From contig JAAWEO010000123.1 in the NCBI GenBank assembly GCA_022794295.1, positions 1 to 6,562 on the forward strand: a stretch of DNA of 6,562 bases, in the 5' to 3' direction. Positions 1 to 6,562 of the stretch are shown here, one piece after another; the stretch's first letter is position 1, and every line of letters begins with the position of its first letter. The notes under the pieces were generated by a model that searched no databases, was not told the DNA's origin, and was given only the letters and a program-made list of their open reading frames with translations. The translations under genes were made by a program, and so were the position numbers. This DNA comes from Angelakisella sp. Its GTDB lineage: Bacteria; Bacillota; Clostridia; Oscillospirales; Ruminococcaceae.

Positions 1-119
1 TTTGTGCTGCCGCTTACCAGCGTCCGGGCTTTTGCGGCCGGAGGCTCGTTGGCCGGATTAGGTGCTTTTTTCTGCGGAAAAAAGCGGAGCCCTTCGGGCA
101 AATGGCCTGCGGGCCGGGG
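1..119 (+). repeat. Structured intergenic repeat, left copy (cut by the window edge)
   Basis: This segment matches the reverse complement of 6377-6495 over 119 bases with three substitutions, at 33 (T/G), 60 (A/C) and 102 (A/G), and no gaps. It is rich in short hairpins: arms CGCT/AGCG (11-14, 19-22); GGCC/GGCC (36-39, 51-54); GCTTTTTTC/GAAAAAAGC (64-72, 77-85, loop TGCG); GCCC/GGGC (89-92, 96-99); and GGCC/GGCC (104-107, 112-115, again loop TGCG). It lies downstream of dnaK. The match still holds at base 1, so the element may extend off the window. Open frames through it exist in both orientations but lack a convincing ribosome site. I infer a dispersed non-coding repeat. The family and its mobility are unknown. 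Confidence 0.85.
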
Positions 120-192
120 CGGGAGCGGCTTTGGGGTTTCCGGCGGGCGGTCCTGCTTCGCAGCTGTGGCCGTTAGACTGGGGGCATGGCAG

Positions 193-222
193 CAGGATAG
201 GAGGCGGTTGCCCCCTATCCTG
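193..222 (-). terminator. Strong hairpin after dnaK, possible terminator or mRNA 3'-end stabiliser
   Basis: A 9-bp perfect stem (CAGGATAGG at 193-201 with CCTATCCTG at 214-222) continues, after one A/C mismatch, into a 3-bp GGC/GCC stem closed by GGTT. It starts 18 bases beyond the dnaK stop codon. Read in the dnaK direction no T-tract follows, so it is not a textbook rho-independent terminator. Read rightward it is followed by a weakly T-rich stretch (227-234). It could terminate, protect the dnaK mRNA 3' end, or mark a processing site before a downstream gene. Confidence 0.45.
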
Positions 223-239
223 GCTGTGTTTGTTACGGC

Positions 240-2069
<1,830 letters not shown>

Positions 2070-2149
2070 ATTTCATTACCTCCATACGTTCCGTTGGTTT
2101 TCTTGGGCTGCTTCTATGTGTTTTTCCCTTATGGTATACGTTATCCCGC

Positions 2150-2731
2150 TTAATTTGCCGCCTGGACCATGGCGTACCGGAGGATCTTCCCCCCGATGCG
2201 GTAGCCCTTTTGCAGCACCTGCGCCACCGTATTTTTCCCCAGGCTGTCGTCCTCAATGTGCATCACCGCATTGTGAAGCTCCGGGTCAAAGGGGACACCG
2301 GCCTCGGCGATCTCCTCCACGCCGTGGTTTGCCAGCATCTCCCACAGCCCCTTGTGGATCAGCTCCACACCCTTTTTGTACTCCTCGTCGGTGCAGGGGC
2401 TTTCCAAGGCCCGCTCCAGGTTATCCAGCACCGGCAGCAGCTCCCGGAGGGTGCCGGCCACGGCGTCGCCATAGATGCTTTCCTTTTCCTTGGCGGTGCG
2501 GTTGCGGAAGTTGCCGAACTCTGCCATCAGGCGCAGGTTCCGGTCCTCCAGCTCCGCCTTTTCTGCCCGCAGCTGTTCCAGTTCATCCGGGGGCTGGGGG
2601 ACCTCGCCTTCCGGATCTTCCTGGGGGACAGCGTCCTCCGGGGGGAGAAGGATCTCCTCCTGTTCCATTTTGTCCTTGTCGCTTGGTGCCAAGTCGATAT
2701 CCTCCGTTCCTCGCGGGGTGCCCCGCGTCAT
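2150..2731 (-). CDS. grpE: Nucleotide exchange factor GrpE (DnaK cochaperone)
   Basis: A 193-residue homodimeric cochaperone that opens the DnaK nucleotide cleft to release ADP. Residues 1-48 are acidic, Pro-rich and probably disordered. Residues 49-88 form the long dimerising coiled-coil helix (ELEQLRAEKAELEDRN region), followed by the helical part with LPVLDNLERAL (99-109). The C-terminal beta domain (about 138-193) carries the family signature: GVPFDPELHNAV (145-156), then GYRIGGKILRYAMV (176-189). The ATG at 2731 overlaps the hrcA stop as ATGA. Its GGAGG (bases 2743-2739) sits 7 bases upstream, inside the last hrcA codons, which suggests translational coupling. An internal Met22 start has only a weak AAGGA and is less likely. 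A GC-rich hairpin lies immediately after the start codon. It is co-transcribed with its functional partner dnaK, which follows. Confidence 0.97.
   Translation of the reverse strand: MTRGTPRGTEDIDLAPSDKDKMEQEEILLPPEDAVPQEDPEGEVPQPPDELEQLRAEKAELEDRNLRLMAEFGNFRNRTAKEKESIYGDAVAGTLRELLPVLDNLERALESPCTDEEYKKGVELIHKGLWEMLANHGVEEIAEAGVPFDPELHNAVMHIEDDSLGKNTVAQVLQKGYRIGGKILRYAMVQAAN
2712..2727 (-). promoter_or_regulatory. GC-rich hairpin directly after the grpE start codon
   Basis: CGCGGGG (2712-2718) and CCCCGCG (2721-2727) form a perfect 16-base palindromic unit with a 2-base centre. As RNA it would fold as six or so G-C pairs closing a tetraloop. It begins one base after the grpE ATG and covers codons 2-6, where the initiating ribosome lands. 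The structure is directly visible. A role in slowing initiation, coupling to hrcA translation or sensing temperature is inference. Confidence 0.5.
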
Positions 2732-3762
2732 TTCTGTTCCTCCAGGGTGGCCTCCAGCAGCCTGCCCAGGGTCTGGGAAAAATACTCCAGGTGGGGGATC
2801 ACCCGGGCGTAGTCCATACGGATGGGCCCGATAAGCCCCATGGCCCCGGTGTTATCCGCCCCAATGCGGTAGCGGCTGATGATCACCGAGGAATCGGCAA
2901 AGCCGCTGTTGGGGTTTTCCTTGCCCACAAAAACCCGGATGCCCTCCTCCTCCCGGTCGATCAGCTCCATCACCGCCTCCCGGGAGTTGATGACCCGGAA
3001 CAGCTGGTTCGCCACCCGGCGCAGGTCCTCGTACTCCAGAAGATTGCTGGTGCCGCTGCGGTAGATGCGCCCATCGCTGCACTCCCGGCAGAGCTCGTAA
3101 ATGGCGGAGAGAATGGGGGAGAAGATATCCACATACCCCTTTCCCAGGGTGAAGGCCACCGAGCTGAGGTAGGCGGTGGTCACCTCGTTGATGCTCTGTC
3201 CCGCCAGGTTTCCGTTGGCGAAGGTCTGGAGAAACTCCAGGATCTTGGGGGTCAGGAGGAAGTCCACCCGGCAGACCTTATTTTTTACCATTCCGTTGGA
3301 GGTGATCAGAAGGATGACCACCGTCCGGCTGGTGACCGGGATCAGCTCGATCTTCCGCACCCTGGCGCTTTCCCGGGTCAGGGCGGTGGAGATCACCGCG
3401 CAGCCGGTGTATTCCGAAAGGGCCTTAGCGGCGTCCTCCAGAAGCCGGTCCGGGTCCGGGTCACGCAGGTTAAACAGGGCCTCGATCTCCTGCTTTTCCT
3501 CCCCGGTCAGGGGTTTGGCCTTCATCAGGTCATCCAAATAAAGGCGGTACCCCAGGTGGGAGGGGACCCTGCCGGCGGAGGTGTGGGGCTGCTCCAGCAG
3601 GCCCTGGTCAAAGAGCACTGCCATTTCGTTGCGGATGGTGGCGGGGGAGACCTCCCCGTCCAGGAGCTGGGCCACCAGCTTGGAGCCCACCGGCTCCCCG
3701 GTGGCGATATGGGTCTCCACAATGGCGGAGAGGATCCGCAGCTTTCTGGCGTCCAGCTCCAT
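2728..3762 (-). CDS. hrcA: Heat-inducible transcription repressor HrcA
   Basis: A 344-residue dimeric repressor that binds CIRCE and keeps the class I heat-shock operon off. In studied Firmicutes its activity depends on GroEL. The N-terminal winged helix-turn-helix (about 1-75) contains VSPATIRNEMAVL (38-50) and the conserved QPHTSAGRVPS (58-68) leading into GYRLYLDDL (71-79). The GAF-like middle and dimerisation regions follow. The C-terminal family block has GKENPNSGFADSSVI (280-294) and MGLIGPIRMDY (308-318). I chose the ATG at 3762 because AAGGAG (3776-3771) lies 8 bases upstream and the protein then starts MELDARKLRIL, as typical HrcA does. A longer GTG start at 3804 would fall inside CIRCE. 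It is first in the operon, overlaps grpE by 4 bases, and its own leader carries CIRCE, so it is autoregulated. Confidence 0.97.
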   Translation of the reverse strand: MELDARKLRILSAIVETHIATGEPVGSKLVAQLLDGEVSPATIRNEMAVLFDQGLLEQPHTSAGRVPSHLGYRLYLDDLMKAKPLTGEEKQEIEALFNLRDPDPDRLLEDAAKALSEYTGCAVISTALTRESARVRKIELIPVTSRTVVILLITSNGMVKNKVCRVDFLLTPKILEFLQTFANGNLAGQSINEVTTAYLSSVAFTLGKGYVDIFSPILSAIYELCRECSDGRIYRSGTSNLLEYEDLRRVANQLFRVINSREAVMELIDREEEGIRVFVGKENPNSGFADSSVIISRYRIGADNTGAMGLIGPIRMDYARVIPHLEYFSQTLGRLLEATLEEQK

Positions 3763-3770
3763 GCCATCAT

Positions 3771-3776
3771 CTCCTT
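3771..3776 (-). promoter_or_regulatory. Ribosome binding site that fixes the hrcA start
   Basis: AAGGAG on the minus strand, 8 bases before the ATG at 3762. No comparable site precedes the in-frame GTG at 3804, which lies within the operator, so this site decides the start. Confidence 0.85.
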
Positions 3777-3797
3777 CTGGTTTTCCGGTTTTACGCC

Positions 3798-3824
3798 TTA
3801 GCACTCATTTGTCTGGAGTGCTAA
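3798..3824. promoter_or_regulatory. CIRCE operator (HrcA binding site)
   Basis: A perfect inverted repeat TTAGCACTC-N9-GAGTGCTAA, identical to the canonical CIRCE consensus in all 18 arm positions. It begins about 9 bases after the hrcA -10 box, so it covers the initially transcribed region and lies in the hrcA 5' leader, 36 bases before the hrcA start codon. HrcA bound here should block initiation of hrcA-grpE-dnaK. As RNA the arms can also form a 5' hairpin. Confidence 0.98.
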
Positions 3825-3832
3825 CGATTATT

Positions 3833-3860
3833 ATTGTACCCGATTTTTTCGGGAAGTCAA
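3833..3860 (-). promoter_or_regulatory. Sigma-A-type promoter of the hrcA-grpE-dnaK operon
   Basis: On the minus strand the -35 is TTGACT (3860-3855) and the -10 is TACAAT (3838-3833), 16 bases apart, each matching the consensus at 5 of 6 positions. An A/T-rich stretch upstream (3885-3863) could act as an UP element. Transcription should start near 3826, right at the edge of CIRCE. The spacer contains a perfect inverted repeat (arms CCCGA and TCGGG, 3839-3843 and 3849-3853, 5-base loop). Confidence 0.85.
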
Positions 3861-3887
3861 GGCTTTTTACAAATAATTTACATTTGG

Positions 3888-3914
3888 CTGACGCTCTCTG
3901 TCCGGGAGTGCCAG
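3888..3914. promoter_or_regulatory. Degenerate CIRCE-like inverted repeat
   Basis: CTGACGCTC-N9-GAGTGCCAG has the same 9-9-9 layout as CIRCE. It matches the CIRCE consensus at 12 of 18 arm positions (5/9 left, 7/9 right, including GAGTGC), and its arms complement each other at 7 of 9 positions. Its centre is 90 bases from the centre of the perfect CIRCE, upstream of the hrcA -35 box and before the promoter of the rightward gene. It could be a weak auxiliary HrcA site, a decayed duplicate operator, or chance. Confidence 0.35.
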
Positions 3915-3927
3915 CAGGTGCTCCCGG
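3902..3927. promoter_or_regulatory. Intergenic 11-bp stem-loop of unknown role
   Basis: CCGGGAGTGCC (3902-3912) pairs with GGTGCTCCCGG (3917-3927) around the loop AGCA. Nine pairs are Watson-Crick and two are G-U wobbles if read as rightward RNA. No T-tract follows in either direction, so it is not a standard terminator. It overlaps the right arm of the CIRCE-like repeat at 3888-3914, so the two foldings exclude each other. It lies upstream of both divergent promoters as predicted, so it may act as DNA or belong to an unmapped transcript. Confidence 0.5.
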
Positions 3928-3974
3928 CAGGGCGTCCCCGCCGGAAGATTCTCCCCTATTTTCCCTCCTCCCCC

Positions 3975-4003
3975 TTGATTCTCTCCCTGTTTTTCGGTAC
4001 ACT
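3975..4003 (+). promoter_or_regulatory. Candidate promoter of the small membrane protein gene
   Basis: TTGATT (3975-3980) and TACACT (3998-4003) are spaced by 17 bases, each with 4 of 6 consensus matches. The predicted start near 4010 leaves a leader of about 38 bases with an AAGGAG ribosome site. A TACAAT at 4022-4027 could be a competing -10 but has no good -35. Confidence 0.45.
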
Positions 4004-4047
4004 GGAAAGGAATACTTTAGATACAATCTTTAAGGAGACAATGATCG

Positions 4048-4512
4048 ATGCTGAAAAAATACTGGTACCTGTTTGCCATTTCCATGCTCCCCATTGTAGA
4101 GCTGCGGGGGGGCGTTCCCATCGGGGTGGGGATGGGCTTCCCCTTCTGGCAGGTCTATCTGGTTTGTGTGCTGGGAAATCTTCTCCCCGTCCCCTTCCTT
4201 CTCCTTTTCGGGCGCAGGCTTTTGGTCTGGCTGTCGGATTGGCCCTATGTGGGGGGCTTCTTCCGGCGGATCATCCACAAGGCGGATCGGGCGGCCCAGG
4301 GCTTTGGCAGATACGAGTTCTTCGGGCTGTGGGCCTTTGTGGCCATCCCCTTTCCCGGTACCGGGGCCTGGACCGGCTCGGTGGCGGCCACCTTCCTGCG
4401 GATGCCCCTGCCCAGGGCCATTGCCGCCATCTCCCTGGGGGTGCTCACCAGCGGCCTGATCATGGGCGTTGCCAGCTACGGCATTTTAGAGGCGGTGGGG
4501 ATCTTTTTGTGA
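4048..4512 (+). CDS. Small multi-drug export family membrane protein (COG2426/PF06695-like)
   Basis: A 154-residue, very hydrophobic inner-membrane protein. Hydrophobic segments lie at about 5-15, 32-60, 90-103 and 123-153. Two conserved Gly/Pro-rich segments stand out: LPIVELRGGVPIGVGMG (14-30) and AIPFPGTGAWTGS (99-111). They are the hallmarks of the family named 'small multi-drug export protein'. That name is historical and the substrate is not established. The segments resemble the re-entrant loops of DedA-like proteins, which suggests, as inference, a transport or lipid-related role. A basic cytoplasmic stretch (RRIIHKADRAA, 73-83) separates the halves. An in-frame stop at 4042-4044 forces the ATG at 4048. 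AAGGAG (4032-4037) is 10 bases upstream, and a nearer ATG at 4041 is in another frame. It is divergent from the heat-shock operon and 117 bases before the chemotaxis gene. The family call is firm but the function is not. Confidence 0.88.
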   Translation: MLKKYWYLFAISMLPIVELRGGVPIGVGMGFPFWQVYLVCVLGNLLPVPFLLLFGRRLLVWLSDWPYVGGFFRRIIHKADRAAQGFGRYEFFGLWAFVAIPFPGTGAWTGSVAATFLRMPLPRAIAAISLGVLTSGLIMGVASYGILEAVGIFL

Positions 4513-4549
4513 CCTGCCGGTCCCAGGACGCCGCCCCAAGAGTATCTAC

Positions 4550-4578
4550 TTGCTTTTTTCCGGAATAGTTGGTAAAAT
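4550..4578 (+). promoter_or_regulatory. Candidate promoter of the chemotaxis receptor gene
   Basis: TTGCTT (4550-4555) and TAAAAT (4573-4578) are 17 bases apart. The -10 matches at 5 of 6 positions and is preceded by TGG, an extended -10 motif that offsets the weak -35 (3 of 6). Transcription near 4585 would give a leader of about 45 bases. I see no good flagellar sigma-D type promoter here. It implies expression independent of the upstream membrane protein gene, although no terminator separates them. Confidence 0.5.
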
Positions 4579-4629
4579 GTTTTGTGGGCAAAACAGGATC
4601 AATCTTATTCAATAGGGAGTGTTTTTAAG

Positions 4630-6273
4630 ATGAACACAAAGAAACAGAAGCGGATCGGGAAAAAGGTAGGAAACCTGGTGGCCATCATGCTGGCGGTCAG
4701 TATGCTGATCACCACCATGGTGGGGATCATTATGTCCTACCGCCTTACTACGAATATGCTTCGGGATAAGTGCGTCAGCGGCACCAACATTCTGGCCTAT
4801 GCCCTCCAGAATAACAGCGAGCAAAAAGACAAAACAGCCCTTCTGGACGAGCTGAAAAACCTGCAGGGGTGCGAATTTACCATTTTCGAAGGGGAGACAC
4901 GGGCCTACACCACCATCATCCAAAACGGCCAGCGGGCGGTCGGGACCCGGCTTTCCGACGATATTGCAGAGGTCGTCCTCCGTCAGGGAAAATCCTATAT
5001 TGGCAAGGCCGAGATCCTGGGGGAGGAGCACCTTTGCTCCTACGTTCCCACCCGGGATGCAAACGGACAGGTAAATGGCCTCCTGTTTGCCGGCATCTCT
5101 AAATCGGAGATGATGGGACAGCTGACCCTGGCCGTGATCCTGGCCTGCGTTGTGGGCACGGTCCTGCTTCTGATCGGCATTATGATCCTGGCCTGGTACC
5201 TGAAGAAGGCGGTCTCCCATCCTTTGGCCGCCCTGACCCGGCTGGCGCAGACCATGGACCAGGGGGAGCTGGGGCTCCAGAGGAACCAGCCCATCACCGT
5301 CGATATCCATTCCGATGACGAGATCGGCGTCCTGGCCCAGAGCTTTGGACACACCATCCAGCGGCTGCGCGGGTACATCGGGGAGATCTCCACCGTGCTG
5401 GAGGCGGTTGCCGGCGGGGATCTTACTGTGGAGGCCCGCCAGGATTACATTGGGGACTTTACCTCCATCCGGGTCTCCATGGAAGCGATCATCGCCAAGC
5501 TGGGGGAGACCATGGCACAGATCGTCTCCAGCGCCGAGCAGGTCTCGGCCGGGGCGGACCAGATGTCCAGCGGTGCCCAGGCCCTCAGCCAGGGGGCCAT
5601 GGAGCAGGCCAGCACCCTGGAGGGCCTGAAAGAGACCATCGACGGGATCTCCGACCACGTGGGCAGCACCGCCCGCAATGCCAAGGACGCCAACAACCAG
5701 GCCAATACAGTGGGGGACGAGATCCAGGAGAGCAACCAGAAGATGCAGGAAATGATCTCCGCCATGGAGGAGATCAACGCCAGCTCCAGCGAGATTGGCA
5801 AGATCATCAAGGCCATTGAGGATATCGCCTTCCAGACCAACATTCTGGCCCTGAACGCCGCCGTAGAGGCTGCCCGGGCCGGCGCCGCTGGCAAAGGCTT
5901 CGCTGTGGTAGCCGACGAGGTCCGCAACCTGGCCAGCAAGTCCGCCGATGCCTCCAAGAGCACCTCTGCCCTGATCGAAGGCTCCCTTGCCGCAGTGGAA
6001 AAGGGCACCCGCATTGCCAACGAAACCGCAGCCCAGCTGGACCGCGTGGTGATCGGAGCCGGAGAGGTGATCTCCAGCATCGACGCCATCGCCCGGGCCT
6101 CCCAGGAGCAGGCCGACGCCGTGGACCAGGTCAAGACCCAGATCAGCGAAATCTCCAATGTGGTGACCACCAACTCCGCCACCGCCGAGGAAAGCGCCGC
6201 CACCAGCCAGGAGCTAAGCGCCCAGGCCCGGATGCTGGAAGAAATGACCTCCTCCTTCCGCCTGCGCGGCTAA
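4630..6273 (+). CDS. Methyl-accepting chemotaxis protein with extracytoplasmic Cache-type sensor
   Basis: A 547-residue transmembrane chemoreceptor that would signal through CheW and CheA. A basic N-terminus precedes membrane helix 1 (about 14-37). The short extracytoplasmic domain (about 38-163) has the single-Cache pattern FTIFEGETRAYTT (83-95), GQRAVGTRLSD (100-110) and a terminal GQVNGLLFAGIS (146-157). Membrane helix 2 (about 164-190) leads to a HAMP domain (about 191-250), then a second HAMP-like segment with VAGGDLTVEARQDYIGDF (260-277). The coiled-coil signalling domain follows, and its hairpin tip has the near-invariant QTNILALNAAVEAARAG (402-418). The protein ends SSFRLRG, without a CheR-tethering pentapeptide. 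Three cysteines (48, 81, 136) lie in the sensor domain. The ATG at 4630 has AGGGAG (4614-4619) 10 bases upstream. A TTG at 4582 in the same frame adds 16 residues without a ribosome site and overlaps the predicted transcription start. The ligand is unknown. No other chemotaxis or flagellar genes are in the window. Confidence 0.95.
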   Translation: MNTKKQKRIGKKVGNLVAIMLAVSMLITTMVGIIMSYRLTTNMLRDKCVSGTNILAYALQNNSEQKDKTALLDELKNLQGCEFTIFEGETRAYTTIIQNGQRAVGTRLSDDIAEVVLRQGKSYIGKAEILGEEHLCSYVPTRDANGQVNGLLFAGISKSEMMGQLTLAVILACVVGTVLLLIGIMILAWYLKKAVSHPLAALTRLAQTMDQGELGLQRNQPITVDIHSDDEIGVLAQSFGHTIQRLRGYIGEISTVLEAVAGGDLTVEARQDYIGDFTSIRVSMEAIIAKLGETMAQIVSSAEQVSAGADQMSSGAQALSQGAMEQASTLEGLKETIDGISDHVGSTARNAKDANNQANTVGDEIQESNQKMQEMISAMEEINASSSEIGKIIKAIEDIAFQTNILALNAAVEAARAGAAGKGFAVVADEVRNLASKSADASKSTSALIEGSLAAVEKGTRIANETAAQLDRVVIGAGEVISSIDAIARASQEQADAVDQVKTQISEISNVVTTNSATAEESAATSQELSAQARMLEEMTSSFRLRG

Positions 6274-6299
6274 CCCGGCAAAGCATAGAATACATAACC

Positions 6300-6340
6300 A
6301 AAAGGAACCCCCGCCACCGGCCAAGGGGTTCCTTTTCTGT
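6300..6340 (+). terminator. Rho-independent terminator of the chemotaxis receptor gene
   Basis: A perfect 12-bp stem pairs AAAAGGAACCCC (6300-6311) with GGGGTTCCTTTT (6325-6336). The loop may extend the stem by GCC/GGC (6313-6315, 6319-6321). It starts 26 bases after the stop codon and runs into CTTTTCTGTTGT. Because the stem has A's on one side and T's on the other, it could also work leftward. Confidence 0.9.
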
Positions 6341-6376
6341 TGTCAAACAATATGCCCAGCACCCCCCACCCCCACT

Positions 6377-6495
6377 CCCCGGCCCGCAGGCCACTTGCCC
6401 GAAGGGCTCCGCTTTTTTCCGCAGAAAAAAGCACCGAATCCGGCCAACGAGCCTCCGGCCGCCAAAGCCCGGACGCTGGTAAGCGGCAGCACAAA
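6377..6495 (-). repeat. Structured intergenic repeat, right copy (inverted relative to 1-119)
   Basis: The reverse complement of this segment equals 1-119 at 116 of 119 positions, with no gaps. All five stem pairs of the left copy are kept, including the A/T-rich stem with arms GCTTTTTTC and GAAAAAAGC. Similarity stops at the edge near 6377, where the flanks become unrelated. It lies 41 bases after the terminator hairpin of the chemotaxis gene. Relative to that gene's transcription it has the same orientation as the left copy has to dnaK. In that direction GCCC-GAA-GGGC followed by TCCGC and six T's resembles a small terminator. An open frame on the minus strand crosses it (6270-6560), but the frame also runs through the terminator and has no convincing start, so I treat the segment as non-coding. 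Confidence 0.85.
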
Positions 6496-6562
6496 ACCAA
6501 GATGCCAGCACACCCCAGCCGCCTGGCGCCATCAGTAGGAACACGCTGGTAATAGATCAAGG

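Noticed and set aside
2728..3804. Longer hrcA starting at a GTG at 3804
   Set aside because: The start would lie inside CIRCE with no Shine-Dalgarno. The ATG at 3762 has AAGGAG at 8 bases and gives the normal HrcA N-terminus.
4511..4522. Possible terminator after the small membrane protein gene
   Set aside because: Only a 4-bp GACC/GGTC stem with no following T-tract. It is too weak to call.
4582..4629. Sixteen-residue N-terminal extension of the chemoreceptor from a TTG
   Set aside because: It overlaps the predicted transcription start, has no ribosome site, and would put polar residues before the normal basic membrane-anchor start at 4630.
6473..6552. Ten-base direct repeat ACGCTGGTAA at 6473-6482 and 6543-6552
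   Set aside because: One copy is inside the right repeat and the other near the window end. The match is too short to call a target duplication or attachment site, and the left copy's outer flank is not visible for comparison.

Overview
The window is about 61% GC by eye and carries a Firmicutes-type class I heat-shock operon, so it most likely comes from a high-GC anaerobic Clostridia. An Oscillospirales-like gut bacterium is my guess from gene style, not something the sequence proves. Support comes from a perfect CIRCE operator, an HrcA repressor, a DnaK without the insertion seen in Gram-negative homologues, strong Shine-Dalgarno sites and sigma-A-like promoters.

The left half is transcribed leftward: hrcA (3762-2728), grpE (2731-2150) and dnaK (2069-240). 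hrcA and grpE overlap by 4 bases (ATGA). One promoter (-35 at 3860-3855, -10 at 3838-3833) drives them. CIRCE (3798-3824) lies at or just after the transcription start, giving the classic loop in which HrcA represses its own operon and the DnaK/GrpE chaperone pair. The usual fourth gene, dnaJ, is not in the window. Instead dnaK is followed by a strong hairpin (193-222) and then a structured repeat (1-119).

The divergent intergenic region (3763-4047) holds the promoters for both directions, CIRCE, a second degenerate CIRCE-like inverted repeat (3888-3914) and an overlapping 11-bp stem-loop (3902-3927). The right half is transcribed rightward. It has a small integral membrane protein of the 'small multi-drug export' family (4048-4512), then a methyl-accepting chemotaxis protein (4630-6273) with its own likely promoter and a strong rho-independent terminator (6300-6340).

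Both window ends hold the same repeat: 1-119 and, inverted, 6377-6495, with 3 differences in 119 bases. Relative to the gene just upstream (dnaK or the chemotaxis gene), both copies have the same orientation and follow a 3' hairpin. This makes a dispersed 3'-end-associated element the least explained signal here. The stretches 120-192, 6341-6376 and 6496-6562 hold nothing else I can recognise. No tRNA, rRNA, CRISPR, transposase or defence system is visible.
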